Shown piece by piece: positions 52,113-61,877 of a stretch of 64,000 bases of DNA. A program made the translations under genes and the position numbers. The number at the start of each line of letters is the position of its first letter. The first letter of the stretch is position 1. The stretch is from assembly GCA_016719895.1 (NCBI GenBank), contig JADJYG010000003.1:248001-312000 (forward strand). Reading direction: 5' to 3'. Source of the stretch: Saprospirales bacterium. Lineage in GTDB: Bacteria > Bacteroidota > Bacteroidia > Chitinophagales > Saprospiraceae. The notes beneath the pieces were generated by a model. The model ran no database searches. It had not been told where the DNA came from and saw only the letters and a list, made by a program, of their open reading frames with translations.

Positions 52113-54017
52113 CTATTGCTTCACGGCTTCCGAATTTTTCAGATATTTATCTAAAAACGTCAACACCCCGCCGTAGCCCTTCATTTCATTTTCTTTTTTC
52201 ACGAACCCATGACCCTCGTCGGGAAAAACAATGTACTCCACGGGCACGCCGTTTTGCTTCATCGCCGCCACAATTTCATCGCTCTCCGCTTGCAAAACAC
52301 GCGGGTCGTTGGCGCCCTGAAGCACGATCACCGGGTTTTTGATCCGGCTGGCGTGAAACAGGGGCGAAATATTGTGCAAACGGACGGAATCGGCGGTAGT
52401 CGGATCGCCTAATTCGGCATACAAGGCTTTGCGGAACGACTCCCAATACGGCGGCACGGATTTGAGCGTGCGCAGCCAGTTGGTGACGCCGAAGATGTCT
52501 ACGCCTACTTTGAATGCGTCGGGTTGAAAGGTCATCGCAGCCATCGTCATGTATCCGCCGTAGGAGCCGCCGATGATGCCGATGCGTTCGCCGTCGATAT
52601 AGTCGAGCGATTGCAGGTATTTTTTGCCGTAAATGCAATCCTGCAAGTCCTTGTCGCCGTGGTTCCGGTCGTCCATTTTGTAGAAGGTTTTTCCATAGCC
52701 GCTGCTGCCGCGGTTGTTCACCGCCAGCACGGCATAGCCGTGGTTGACCAGATATTGGATAAAAGCGAAATACCCCACCCGCGATTGTCCGCCCGGACCA
52801 CCATGCACCCATACCAGGGCCGGCGTTTTTTGACCGGCTGTAGCCGTGAGCGGTTTGTAATAAATGGCCGGGATTTCCAGCCCGTCGAACGATTTGTAGC
52901 GCACGACTTCGGCCGCTGCCAGGTCCTCGGGGTCGATTTCCGGGTTGAGGGAGTTGGTGAGGCGCTGCAGGGCTTTTGTTTCAAAGTTATACACATACAG
53001 GTCATTCGGCGATTTGGAGGTGCCGACGGTGAGGCGCATCCATTTTTCGCCGGGCGAAATGTTCACGGCAACGATGTCGCCGTCGGGGATGCTCGGGAAC
53101 GCCACTTCCTTGCCGGCGGCGTCGCGGATGAGCAGTTTGTTTTTGCCGTCGGCGTTGATGCCAATAACCTGGTATTTGCCGTTTTCGGACTGGTAGCTGT
53201 ACATGACGTCCCAGTTCGTTTCGAAAGCTGTTTCGCGGGCGCCGGAAGCCAGGTCGTAGCGCACCAGGTAGGCGAATTCCTTGTCGGCATTGGTGGTGAA
53301 GAAAAACGATTTCAGGTCGGCGCTGAAGCCCGTGCCGCTGTATTCGCCGGGTTTTCCGGCTTCGGAAATTTCGGTCAATGTTTTTTTCTGCAAGTCATAC
53401 AAAAACAACTGGTTCTCGCTGGTGGTAATGGACACGGCCAATTCGAGGAAACTGCCGTCGCGGGCGATACTCCCAACGTTATAGCCGCCATCGTTCTGGT
53501 ACACCAGTACCGGTTTCCACTCCCCGATGACCATCCGGTACACATCGAAATAGCGCGGGTCGCGCACATTGGACGTGTAGTAAAAGGCTTTTTTATCCAG
53601 GCTCCAGGTCAGAAAAGATGCCTTTTCCTTGGCGCCCGGCGTAAGGTCCTGGCTCGATCCGTCGGGTTTCAGCAGGTAGAGGTGGTCGTTTTCATCGCCG
53701 CCTTTGTCGGCCGTGTAGAGCACATCGGCCGTACCCGGCACATAGTCCACCGCAAAAAACGACTCGGTAGCCGACTGGGTGAGCGGCTTCATGCTGCCGT
53801 CCGCTACGGTGATTTCATGGAGGTTGAAAATTCCCGACACGTCGCTATGCACCAGCAAACGCTGTTCGTCGGCCGACCACATACCGGAGCCGATGCGTTT
53901 GGTTTTGTAAAACTGTTCGATCGAATACTGTTGGATGGTTTTGGGCGCCGCCGGTTTCTTTTCGCCGCAGGACACGGCAACGAGCAGCAGCGTGCTGCAT
54001 AAAATGGGTAGCTTCAT
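52113..54017 (-). CDS. S9 family prolyl-oligopeptidase-like lipoprotein peptidase
   Basis: 634 residues. A lipoprotein signal (MKLPILCSTLLLVAVSC, lipidated Cys17) indicates envelope attachment. Residues about 40-370 form a WD40-like propeller; residues about 385-625 form the alpha/beta-hydrolase. The catalytic triad is Ser485 (GGSYGGY), Asp571 (QGANDPRV) and His603 (DEGHGF). It cleaves short peptides in the periplasm or at the outer membrane. It lies between the two giant adhesin genes and shares the minus strand with the second, about 140 nt upstream of that gene's terminator. TACTTTCG at 54048-54055 (minus strand) is a possible promoter. Confidence 0.92.
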   Translation of the reverse strand: MKLPILCSTLLLVAVSCGEKKPAAPKTIQQYSIEQFYKTKRIGSGMWSADEQRLLVHSDVSGIFNLHEITVADGSMKPLTQSATESFFAVDYVPGTADVLYTADKGGDENDHLYLLKPDGSSQDLTPGAKEKASFLTWSLDKKAFYYTSNVRDPRYFDVYRMVIGEWKPVLVYQNDGGYNVGSIARDGSFLELAVSITTSENQLFLYDLQKKTLTEISEAGKPGEYSGTGFSADLKSFFFTTNADKEFAYLVRYDLASGARETAFETNWDVMYSYQSENGKYQVIGINADGKNKLLIRDAAGKEVAFPSIPDGDIVAVNISPGEKWMRLTVGTSKSPNDLYVYNFETKALQRLTNSLNPEIDPEDLAAAEVVRYKSFDGLEIPAIYYKPLTATAGQKTPALVWVHGGPGGQSRVGYFAFIQYLVNHGYAVLAVNNRGSSGYGKTFYKMDDRNHGDKDLQDCIYGKKYLQSLDYIDGERIGIIGGSYGGYMTMAAMTFQPDAFKVGVDIFGVTNWLRTLKSVPPYWESFRKALYAELGDPTTADSVRLHNISPLFHASRIKNPVIVLQGANDPRVLQAESDEIVAAMKQNGVPVEYIVFPDEGHGFVKKENEMKGYGGVLTFLDKYLKNSEAVKQ

Positions 54018-54093
54018 AACTTGTTTTACTTTGGTTTAAAAATCGGGCGAAAGTAAAACAACAACAGGCTTAGCCCGGCAATTTTGGACGAAA

Positions 54094-54139
54094 ACAAACG
54101 CCCGGCAGGCTAAAGTCGAGCTAAATGCCGGGCGTTTGT
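54094..54139 (-). terminator. Intrinsic terminator of the second adhesin gene
   Basis: ACAAACGCCCGGCA and TGCCGGGCGTTTGT form a perfect 14-bp stem. In the minus direction it begins 22 nt after the stop codon and is followed by TTTTCG. Confidence 0.75.
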
Positions 54140-54160
54140 CGCGTTTTTGTCCCGGATTTA

Positions 54161-57100
54161 CTACCGGGCAATAGTCACGTTTCCGGTTTTCAAGAGTTGC
54201 ATTTCCCGGCCGCAATACAACACCCGGGCATCCAGCAGCCACACGCAAACGCCGGGGGCCATCGTTTTCCCGTGCATGTCGCCGGCCCAGCCAGCGCCCG
54301 GATCGAGGCTGCGGAAGAGCAGGGACCCCCAGCGGTCGTACACGTCCAGCCGGTATTCGAGAACGGTCATATCCGGGTGGAGCATGGGCCGGAATGCGGC
54401 GTTTTCGGGTTTTTCCGCTTCGGGCATAAACACATTCGGCGCGTACACCAGCTCCGCTTCGCTCAGGGAAGTGTCCCACCACACCTGCGCATTTTTGCGG
54501 ACCCTCCCGCAGGCATTGCTGATTTCCAGCCATACCTGCCCGGGTTCGGAAATTTGCACCGATTGGTCCGCAGAGCCGTTCCACCACAGAAAATTCCAGC
54601 CGGCCGGGTCGGCGGAAAACACCGGCTGAAGGGTGACGGAGCTCTGGTCGCAGGGCAAAACGACACGTTCGGGCAACTCAAAGTCCGGCACCGGGATGGA
54701 CGCAATGGCGAAGGGTTGCTCCGTGGTGCATCCGGCGTTGTCCAGCACGTGCAAGGTGTAGGCGCCTGCGTCCAAATTGCCGAAATACTGCCCGGGTTGA
54801 AACGATTGGCCGTCCAGGGAAAACAAAAGCGGCGGCGCGCCGCCGGTCGCGCCAGCGATGGTCAGGCTGCCCGAAGCCGTGCCGGCGCAGGCATGGGCGG
54901 GTTGCAGCTGAGTCTGCACCGGCGGAATTTCCGCTACGGTGATCACCAGGGTGGAGTCGCAGCCGTATGCGTTTGCGTTTTCAAATAAAAACAGATTCGA
55001 GGAGCCGGCGGGGATAAACGTGCCGTTGTAATCAAGCCCCGATCCGGCACAGGCGCTGAGCGACAGATAGGCCGTAGAAGCGTGGCATTCCTTGACAACA
55101 ATGGTCAGGATGGAATCGCAGCCGAGCTGGCTCTGCAACTTAAATTGCTGGGAAAAACCCGCCGGGATGAGCGTCCCGAAGTAATCGTAGTTTTCCCCGG
55201 CACAGGCGCTGACGTGCAAGGTATCGAAAATGGCCGGCGCCGCTTCCACGACAATGGTCAGGACGGAGTCGCAACCCTGTGCATTTTGCAAAATAAAATC
55301 CTGCGAGGCGCCGGCGGTCAACAGGGTGCCGTTGTAATCAAACACGGAATCCGCACAAACACGTACCTGGAGGGTGTGGCTGGAAGCTTGCAAAGCGCTC
55401 ACCTGCACGGTGAGCACCGAGTCGCAGCCGGCGGCGTTTTGGAGCACGAACTGCTGGGCGCTGCCGGCGGGGACGGGCGTTCCGTTGAAATCGAAACTGC
55501 TGCCGGCGCAGGCGCTGGCCTGGAGGGTGTGGCTGGAGGCTTGCAAAGCGCCCACCTGCACAGTGAGCACCGAGTCGCAACCGGCGGCGTTTTGGAGCAC
55601 GAACTGCTGGGCGCTGCCGGCGGGGATGAGCGTTCCGTTGAAATCGAAACTGCTGCCGGCGCAGGCGCTGGCCTGGAGGGTGTGGCTGGAGGTTTGCAAG
55701 GCGGCGACCTGCACGGTGAGCACGGAGTCGCAACCGGCGGCGTTTTGGAGCACGAACTGTTGCATACTTCCGGCGGGGATGAGCGTTCCGTTGAAATCGA
55801 AACTGCTGCCGGCGCAGGCGCTGGCCTGGAAGGTGTGGCTGGAGGCTTGCAAGGCGGCGACCTGCACAGTGAGCACGGAGTCGCAACCGGCGGCGTTTTG
55901 GAGTACGAACTGTTGGGCGCTTCCGGCGGGGATGAGCGTTCCGTTGAAATCGAAACTGCTGCCGGCGCAGGCGCTGGCCTGGAAGGTGTGGCTGGAGGCT
56001 TGCAAGGCGGCGACCTGCACAGTGAGCACGGAGTCGCAACCGGCGGCGTTTTGGAGTACGAACTGCTGGGCGCTGCCGGCGGGTATGAGCGTTCCGTTGA
56101 AATCGAAGTTGCTGCCGGCGCAGGCGCTGGCCTGGAGGGTGTGGCTGGAGGCTTGCAAAGCGGTCACTTGCACGGTGAGCACCGAGTCGCAGCCGGCGGC
56201 GTTTTGGAGTACGAACTGCTGGGCGCTTCCGGCGGGTATGAGCGTTCCGTTGAAATCGAAACTGCTGCCGGCGCAGGCGCTGGCCTGGAGGGTGTGGCTG
56301 GAGGCTTGCAAGGCGCCGACCTGCACGGTGAGCACGGAGTCGCAACCGGCGGCGTTTTGGAGTACGAACTGCTGGGCGCTTCCGGCGGGGATAGGCGTTC
56401 CGTTGAAATCGAAACTGCTGCCGGCGCAGGCGCTGGCCTGGAGCAAGCCGGACGTAGCCGAACATTGCCGGCGCTGAAGCAGCAATTGTGTATGCACAGT
56501 TGCCGCACAACCGATCAAATCGGCCGGGCTTTGGCCAATAATGACATCCCAGCCGGCGGGCAGCGCCGTGCTGTCCAACGCTACAAAACCGTTTACCGAA
56601 GGAACATTGCTGAACGTAAAACTGCCGGTAGTAGCCGACTGGCCGGAGCCGGCCAGAACGCCGTTTTGCCAGAGCTGGACCGAAATCCCGGCGACCAGTG
56701 TGTCAGCTGCATCAACAGCGCCGTTTCCATTGACATCCGACCAGACCTTTCCAAAAACGTCGCCGCTGCCAGTGTACAATTCCAGAGTGAGCGGGACACT
56801 TTGTGCATGACAACCGCTGGTGTCGGTCAGTTCGGCCCAGTACACCCCGCTTTCCGTAGCAACCAGACCGGGGCCGCTGGCGCCGGGCAGGGGTGCGCCG
56901 TTGAAAAACCATTGCCAGCTCAGGATTTCGGGCATGGGCGGCAGGCAAAGCGAATCGGGTTCGCAACGAACGTGGCAGCCCGAAGGTATGGCGGCAATGT
57001 TTGGGCCGGGCAGGATGGTCACAACCGGGCTTTTTGCCACACAACCGAACTGGTTGACCACCCGGACGAAATAGTGGCCAGGCGCCGTGGTCACAAACGC

Positions 57101-60100
57101 GGGACCCGTTTCGCCGTTGTTCCAGAAATACTGCCAGTCCGGCGCTTGCGGGCCGTCGTAGCGCACATTTGCCGGCGTGCCGGCGCAGTGCTGATCGGTG
57201 GACACCGACAAACCTTCCGGTGTTGGATGCACGGTTACCGGAAACGGGGGCGTGACGGAGGAGCAGCCGCTTGTCAGGTCTGTGACTGTGACCGTGTACG
57301 TGTAGCTGCCGGCTGGAAGGTTGTTGAAGCGGTCCGGAGAAAAAATCTGTACCGTGGTATTGCCTCCGGACGACCACTGGTAGGAATAGCCGGCATTGTT
57401 GCCGGTAAGCAGGTGTACCGTTTCGCCGGCGCAAACGCTCAGCCCGTTGGCTTGCACACCGGCCACCTGGCCGGCATCGTCGTACAGGAGCGCCTTGATG
57501 ACGCCGCCCGGCGCGGGGATCACTTCGACCGTTTTTGCCGGCGGGACATACGTGCAGCCAAAAACATCGGACACCGTCACGGCATACACGCCGGTTGCCA
57601 AAACGGTGATGACCGGCCCGACTGTGCCGTCGGACCACACATACGAAGCGCCGGATGCGGAGGGCGCGCTCAGATCGATCGACTGGCCCGCGCACAAAAC
57701 GCTGGTTGCGGCGGGCGTAATTTCACCGCTCAGGGGATTGGGCAAAATATCAAAACTCTGGCTGAGCGCGGTGGAGCATCCGGCCACATTGGTCACGGTG
57801 ACCAGCGCGGTATAATTGCCGGGAAGTGCGTATTTGTGAAAAACCTGGCTTCCTGCGGCGGTATTTTGGATGCCGCTGGCCGGGTCGCCAAACTGCCACT
57901 GAATATCCGTCAGGTCGGCGGTTTCCGCCACTCCAAAGGGTGTGGCGCTGCCGGCGCAAAACGCCGCTTGCGGAAGTGGCGTGAGGGCGGGCGGCGCCGG
58001 AACCAGCACGCTTTGCACGGCGCTGGACGTGCAGCCGCTGGCCGCCGTCACGGTCAGCCGGACGTTGTACAAACCAGGCGCCGGATACCCGTGTTTTACG
58101 TCGCGGCCGGCCGATTGGTTGGCCGGACCGGAAGCCGGGTCGCCGAAATCCCAGTTCCAGGAAGTGATGCCGGCATGCGGGAGAAAAGCGCTTTCGTCGT
58201 TCAGGATGGTCGAATCGCCCGGGCAGGCCCGCGCCTGGCTGAACTGCGCCACAGCTTCCACATCCACCGAATCAATCACGACGCAGGTGGCGCCGTTTTG
58301 AAGCGTGGCGTACAACACGACGAGGTATTGTCCGGCATTGGGAAAGATGAAAACCGGGTTGTCGGTTGAGGCGCTACCCAGATAATTGCTGCCGGATTCG
58401 CCGAAATGCCAGGTTGAATTCCCCGGCGAATAACCGGCGCCAGCCTGCACCTGAAACTGGAACCGGTTGCACTGCGCCTGCGGTTCGATGCCGATACCCA
58501 CGCTTCCGGGCGGGCATTTCGGGCCGTGGTTGGGATTGTGGCAAACCCCCTGGCAGTATTCGAACACCACGACCGGCCCGTCCGTAGCCGTGCAACCGTA
58601 TTGGTTGGTCACACGGGCTGTGTACGATCCGTACTGGTTGGTGGTGTAAACCGGGGTGTCGAGGCTGAGCGGGGCGCCGTCCCAAAACCATTCATAGGTG
58701 TAATCCGCATCCGCAGTAGTCAGGGCAGAAATGGTAACGTACCTCGAATTATTGCAAAATCCGGTGGGGTCCACGGTAGTGATCGTCAATTCCGGCCGGG
58801 GATAGGATTGGATAAAAAATTCTGCCGTGCCCTGGCAACCGTGGTCGTCTGTAACGATCAGCGCATAAGCGCCGGGGCCTGCAAAAAGCGAATCATTTGC
58901 GCCGATGACGGCGCCGGTTTCGTGTTTCCAGTGGTAGGCGGAAAACGCGGCGCCGGCGGTGACCAGCCCGGTTGTTCCGGGGCACAAGCCGTCCGGGGCA
59001 AAGGGTTTGGCTGCGGGCGAAGGCCAGACCGTCACCGGATACACGGAAACCTGGCCGCAAATGCTCAGGCGGAGTTCAAAGGAGCCGGCCCGGGGCCAGT
59101 AAACTTCCACCTTGCTGGTCCCTTGCCCGGTGCGAATCACCCCGGCATCGGCCGGCGAGAGGCTCCACTGGTAGTCCAGGTTTGGATACGCCGGGGCGCT
59201 GTACGCAAGCAAGGCGCCTTCGCAAAGCTCCGGATCGCCCAGTATGGGCAAGGCGGCGACCGGAGTAAGCAGTTTCCGAACCGTGTCGGAAGCGCATCCC
59301 AGCCCGTCCGGGCTCAGTTGCCAGGCTGCCACCCAGCGCGGCGTTCCGGCAGTAAAATCCGCGTTGACGGGATTGCCCGATTTTTCCAGCGGCGGGCCGT
59401 TGGTGTTTTTGATTTGCCATTGCACCTGGTTTTGGAGGGCGATGCCCGTTGCCTCGAAAGTGAGCGGTTTGCCGGGGCAAAACACTGCCGGGCCGTCGAT
59501 GCCGGCGGGTTTGGCGGGCAAAGGCGCTACCAGTACTTTCCATTCGAGGCTGTCCGAACAGGTGAGGCTGAGCGCCGCCGTGGTAGGCACGGCCACCATC
59601 CGGTAGGCGCCGGCTCCGGCCAGAAAGGGCGCCGTGGCGGCGGGTGTGGCGGCGGGGGCAGTCCAGGCGATCGAGCCGCCGGGGGCATACAGGGTCCAGT
59701 TGCAGGGCAGCGGCTGGCCGACTCCGGCGACCGCCGCCTGCACGGTGCCGCTGTTGCCGGCGCACAATTCGAGCGGACCCGCCAGGCCGAACGGCGCGCG
59801 CACCAACACCAGCAGCGTATCGCTGCCGCTGCAGTCGAGATAGCAGTTTTCGTAGGATACGATCAATTTGTATGGGGAAAGCGCGGCGCTTTCCCAGCGC
59901 ACGCGGATTTCGTTGGTGCCCTGGCCTTCCAGGATTTTTCCGCTGCCGGCCAGTTTCCAGGTGTAGCGGGCGCCGTCGAAGGAGGCGATGGAATAATTGG
60001 CTTCGCTGCCCGGACACACCCGGGCCGGGCCTTCGATTTTAGCCGCATCGCTGAGCACCGGCACCCGCAAGAAAGCCGGCTCCGGGCAGGCTGCTCCGCA

Positions 60101-61681
60101 ATTGGGGGCCGAAAGGCCGATGGTGGCTTCGGGGCCGCTGAGCCACTGAACGGTGATGGCGTTGTCGGTGGCGCCGCCGCCGGCCACCACGGTCCCGTTG
60201 GGCGATACCGACCAGTCGTACGGCGGACAATTGCCCGGGGTGGAGTATGTCACCGTTTCACCGGGGCATATCGTGCTCACACATTCGACGAGCGGCGTTT
60301 CGGCATCCTGAACTTCCACATTGAGCCAGGTCGAATCGGCGCAAAAGCACTGGCTTCGCGCTACGTGGAGGACCTGAAATGTTCCCGGTGTGGAAAAAAT
60401 GTGTTGCACCTGTTCGGAACCGGCCGTCGATTGATCGTCGGTAAACAACCAGTCGAAATGCGTCGCATCCTGGCTCTGATTTTCAAACCAAACCGCCTGT
60501 CCCTTGCACACGCGCAACACCCCGTCGGCGCCGGGCGCGGGGTTGCTGGCAAACCGGGCCTGGGGCTGTTTTTGTATGGTGACGCACTGGTTGTTGGAAA
60601 AATAACAGTAAAAATGGTCCTCGGCTTCAATCGTCAGCCTGCCGGCGCCCGGCTCGCCCCAGGTGACCGTGACGGATTGCCCGTCGGGGCTTACCAGATA
60701 TTCTTTTGCCCCGACGACGGTCCATTGAAATTTTACCTGGCCGCAGGTGTTGGCGATGGGGTCGGCCGTGTAGGTGACGGTCGTGCCGGGGCAAACCTGT
60801 TCGCAGGAAGCGGAACTCGTACCGGCGCAAAAAGCCGGGTTGGAAGACAGGATCAGGATGCCTCCGGAGGAATTACTTTTTTTATCGACCCGGATGGTTT
60901 TTGCAGCTGTGTTACCGTTGACCGGATCGGTGACAACCACGGTGTAGAGGCCCGGGTTGCAAACAGTCGGGTTGGTAGTCGTGAAGCCGGCGCCGCCGGA
61001 AGGGCCCGACCATTGGTAGCTGAAGCCCTGGTGATGTTTGACCAGGATGGTGGTGCACGACGAATCGCAACCGATATCGGGCGCCGACAGCACCTCGATG
61101 GTCATTCCGGTCGGGCCGGGCTGGGACACCGGACAGGCCAGCTGCATTTCGCATCCCCAGCTGTCGATAATCGTGACGGTGTAAATCCCGGCGGAAAGGC
61201 CCGTCAGGTTTTGCGTCGTGTTGCCGTTGGACCACAGAAAAGTGTACGGCGGCACGCCGCCGCACACCGGCGTGAGCACAATGCTGCCGTCCTGGCCACC
61301 GTAGGCCGACACATCCTTGGCTACGTCGTCCGCATTGATCTGCGAAGTGACGAGCTGCTCGATCGCCGTGCTGGCGGTGGCCGTCACCCCGGTGGCATCC
61401 GTAACCGTCACGGCGTAGATGCCGGGTTGCAGGTCGTAAATGGTGTTCGTGTTCGAGCCGTTGCCCCAGTTGTATAAATAGGGCGGCACCCCGCCGTAGG
61501 CATTCGCTGTGATGCTGCCCAGGTTCTGGCAAATGACATGCGTGGGGCTCAGGACAACCGTGAATGCAAATTGCGAATCATCGCCGATAGCCCCAAATGG
61601 CGGGCTGTTTTCGGCATGGGAGGGGCGGGCACAAAGCAACAGGAAAAAGGAGGGGAAAAACAAGCGGTACAGCTGTTTCAT
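54161..61681 (-). CDS. Giant adhesin-like protein with SprB and PKD domains, 51-residue repeats and T9SS type B C-terminus
   Basis: 2506 residues from the ATG of MKQLYRLFFPSFFLLLCARP (signal peptide ending SHAEN). Two SprB-type repeats come first (GGVPPYLYNWGNG, GGVPPYTFLWSNGNTTQNLTG), then Ig/PKD-type domains including FDWLFTDDQ and SWNWDFGDPASG, then an SdrD-B-like domain (DVNGNGAVDAADT). Ten 51-residue units follow, seven of them nearly identical, with two cysteines each. A SprB-like block (TGGAPPLLFSLDGQSF) and a gliding-motility-associated type B tail (VYAPNVFMPEAEKPEN ... REMQLLKTGNVTIAR) end the protein. Domain order matches the 45141 protein, so the two are paralogues facing each other. 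Confidence 0.85.
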   Translation of the reverse strand: MKQLYRLFFPSFFLLLCARPSHAENSPPFGAIGDDSQFAFTVVLSPTHVICQNLGSITANAYGGVPPYLYNWGNGSNTNTIYDLQPGIYAVTVTDATGVTATASTAIEQLVTSQINADDVAKDVSAYGGQDGSIVLTPVCGGVPPYTFLWSNGNTTQNLTGLSAGIYTVTIIDSWGCEMQLACPVSQPGPTGMTIEVLSAPDIGCDSSCTTILVKHHQGFSYQWSGPSGGAGFTTTNPTVCNPGLYTVVVTDPVNGNTAAKTIRVDKKSNSSGGILILSSNPAFCAGTSSASCEQVCPGTTVTYTADPIANTCGQVKFQWTVVGAKEYLVSPDGQSVTVTWGEPGAGRLTIEAEDHFYCYFSNNQCVTIQKQPQARFASNPAPGADGVLRVCKGQAVWFENQSQDATHFDWLFTDDQSTAGSEQVQHIFSTPGTFQVLHVARSQCFCADSTWLNVEVQDAETPLVECVSTICPGETVTYSTPGNCPPYDWSVSPNGTVVAGGGATDNAITVQWLSGPEATIGLSAPNCGAACPEPAFLRVPVLSDAAKIEGPARVCPGSEANYSIASFDGARYTWKLAGSGKILEGQGTNEIRVRWESAALSPYKLIVSYENCYLDCSGSDTLLVLVRAPFGLAGPLELCAGNSGTVQAAVAGVGQPLPCNWTLYAPGGSIAWTAPAATPAATAPFLAGAGAYRMVAVPTTAALSLTCSDSLEWKVLVAPLPAKPAGIDGPAVFCPGKPLTFEATGIALQNQVQWQIKNTNGPPLEKSGNPVNADFTAGTPRWVAAWQLSPDGLGCASDTVRKLLTPVAALPILGDPELCEGALLAYSAPAYPNLDYQWSLSPADAGVIRTGQGTSKVEVYWPRAGSFELRLSICGQVSVYPVTVWPSPAAKPFAPDGLCPGTTGLVTAGAAFSAYHWKHETGAVIGANDSLFAGPGAYALIVTDDHGCQGTAEFFIQSYPRPELTITTVDPTGFCNNSRYVTISALTTADADYTYEWFWDGAPLSLDTPVYTTNQYGSYTARVTNQYGCTATDGPVVVFEYCQGVCHNPNHGPKCPPGSVGIGIEPQAQCNRFQFQVQAGAGYSPGNSTWHFGESGSNYLGSASTDNPVFIFPNAGQYLVVLYATLQNGATCVVIDSVDVEAVAQFSQARACPGDSTILNDESAFLPHAGITSWNWDFGDPASGPANQSAGRDVKHGYPAPGLYNVRLTVTAASGCTSSAVQSVLVPAPPALTPLPQAAFCAGSATPFGVAETADLTDIQWQFGDPASGIQNTAAGSQVFHKYALPGNYTALVTVTNVAGCSTALSQSFDILPNPLSGEITPAATSVLCAGQSIDLSAPSASGASYVWSDGTVGPVITVLATGVYAVTVSDVFGCTYVPPAKTVEVIPAPGGVIKALLYDDAGQVAGVQANGLSVCAGETVHLLTGNNAGYSYQWSSGGNTTVQIFSPDRFNNLPAGSYTYTVTVTDLTSGCSSVTPPFPVTVHPTPEGLSVSTDQHCAGTPANVRYDGPQAPDWQYFWNNGETGPAFVTTAPGHYFVRVVNQFGCVAKSPVVTILPGPNIAAIPSGCHVRCEPDSLCLPPMPEILSWQWFFNGAPLPGASGPGLVATESGVYWAELTDTSGCHAQSVPLTLELYTGSGDVFGKVWSDVNGNGAVDAADTLVAGISVQLWQNGVLAGSGQSATTGSFTFSNVPSVNGFVALDSTALPAGWDVIIGQSPADLIGCAATVHTQLLLQRRQCSATSGLLQASACAGSSFDFNGTPIPAGSAQQFVLQNAAGCDSVLTVQVGALQASSHTLQASACAGSSFDFNGTLIPAGSAQQFVLQNAAGCDSVLTVQVTALQASSHTLQASACAGSNFDFNGTLIPAGSAQQFVLQNAAGCDSVLTVQVAALQASSHTFQASACAGSSFDFNGTLIPAGSAQQFVLQNAAGCDSVLTVQVAALQASSHTFQASACAGSSFDFNGTLIPAGSMQQFVLQNAAGCDSVLTVQVAALQTSSHTLQASACAGSSFDFNGTLIPAGSAQQFVLQNAAGCDSVLTVQVGALQASSHTLQASACAGSSFDFNGTPVPAGSAQQFVLQNAAGCDSVLTVQVSALQASSHTLQVRVCADSVFDYNGTLLTAGASQDFILQNAQGCDSVLTIVVEAAPAIFDTLHVSACAGENYDYFGTLIPAGFSQQFKLQSQLGCDSILTIVVKECHASTAYLSLSACAGSGLDYNGTFIPAGSSNLFLFENANAYGCDSTLVITVAEIPPVQTQLQPAHACAGTASGSLTIAGATGGAPPLLFSLDGQSFQPGQYFGNLDAGAYTLHVLDNAGCTTEQPFAIASIPVPDFELPERVVLPCDQSSVTLQPVFSADPAGWNFLWWNGSADQSVQISEPGQVWLEISNACGRVRKNAQVWWDTSLSEAELVYAPNVFMPEAEKPENAAFRPMLHPDMTVLEYRLDVYDRWGSLLFRSLDPGAGWAGDMHGKTMAPGVCVWLLDARVLYCGREMQLLKTGNVTIAR
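55368..56450 (-). repeat. 153-bp tandem repeat array inside the second adhesin gene
   Basis: Seven near-identical 153-bp units encode LQASACAGSSFDFNG, then IPAGSAQQFVLQNAAG, then CDSVLTVQV. The period equals that of the other adhesin, but the units are more alike within this gene than between the two genes. Confidence 0.9.
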
Positions 61682-61831
61682 CGGTATACAGATTTTTGTG
61701 GTAATAAATAGACTTGTTGCGACGGGGGCTTTGAGCGAGAAACGCAAGGGTAAGATACACAGCGTGCCCTATTCGCTCCGATTAGGGTAAATAATTTTGA
61801 GCCGGGCCATGGGGATTGGCCCTTTTTTCCG

Positions 61832-61839
61832 TATTCTTG
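61832..61839 (+). promoter_or_regulatory. Putative promoter of the Uma2 gene
   Basis: TATTCTTG is one base away from TAnnTTTG and ends 38 nt before the ATG at 61878. Confidence 0.4.
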
Positions 61840-61877
61840 CACAACCATGTGACTCATATTGATTTTGTCCAACGCGT

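Noticed and set aside
50098..56450. Regular repeats considered as CRISPR arrays
   Set aside because: The 153-bp units are coding, in frame, contiguous without unique spacers, and no cas gene is present.
55082..58369. A 1095-codon open frame antisense to the second adhesin gene, and similar ones at 58526-61477 and 46059-48743
   Set aside because: These arise from high GC and repeats of the real adhesin genes; the translations are low-complexity and lack domains or signal peptides.
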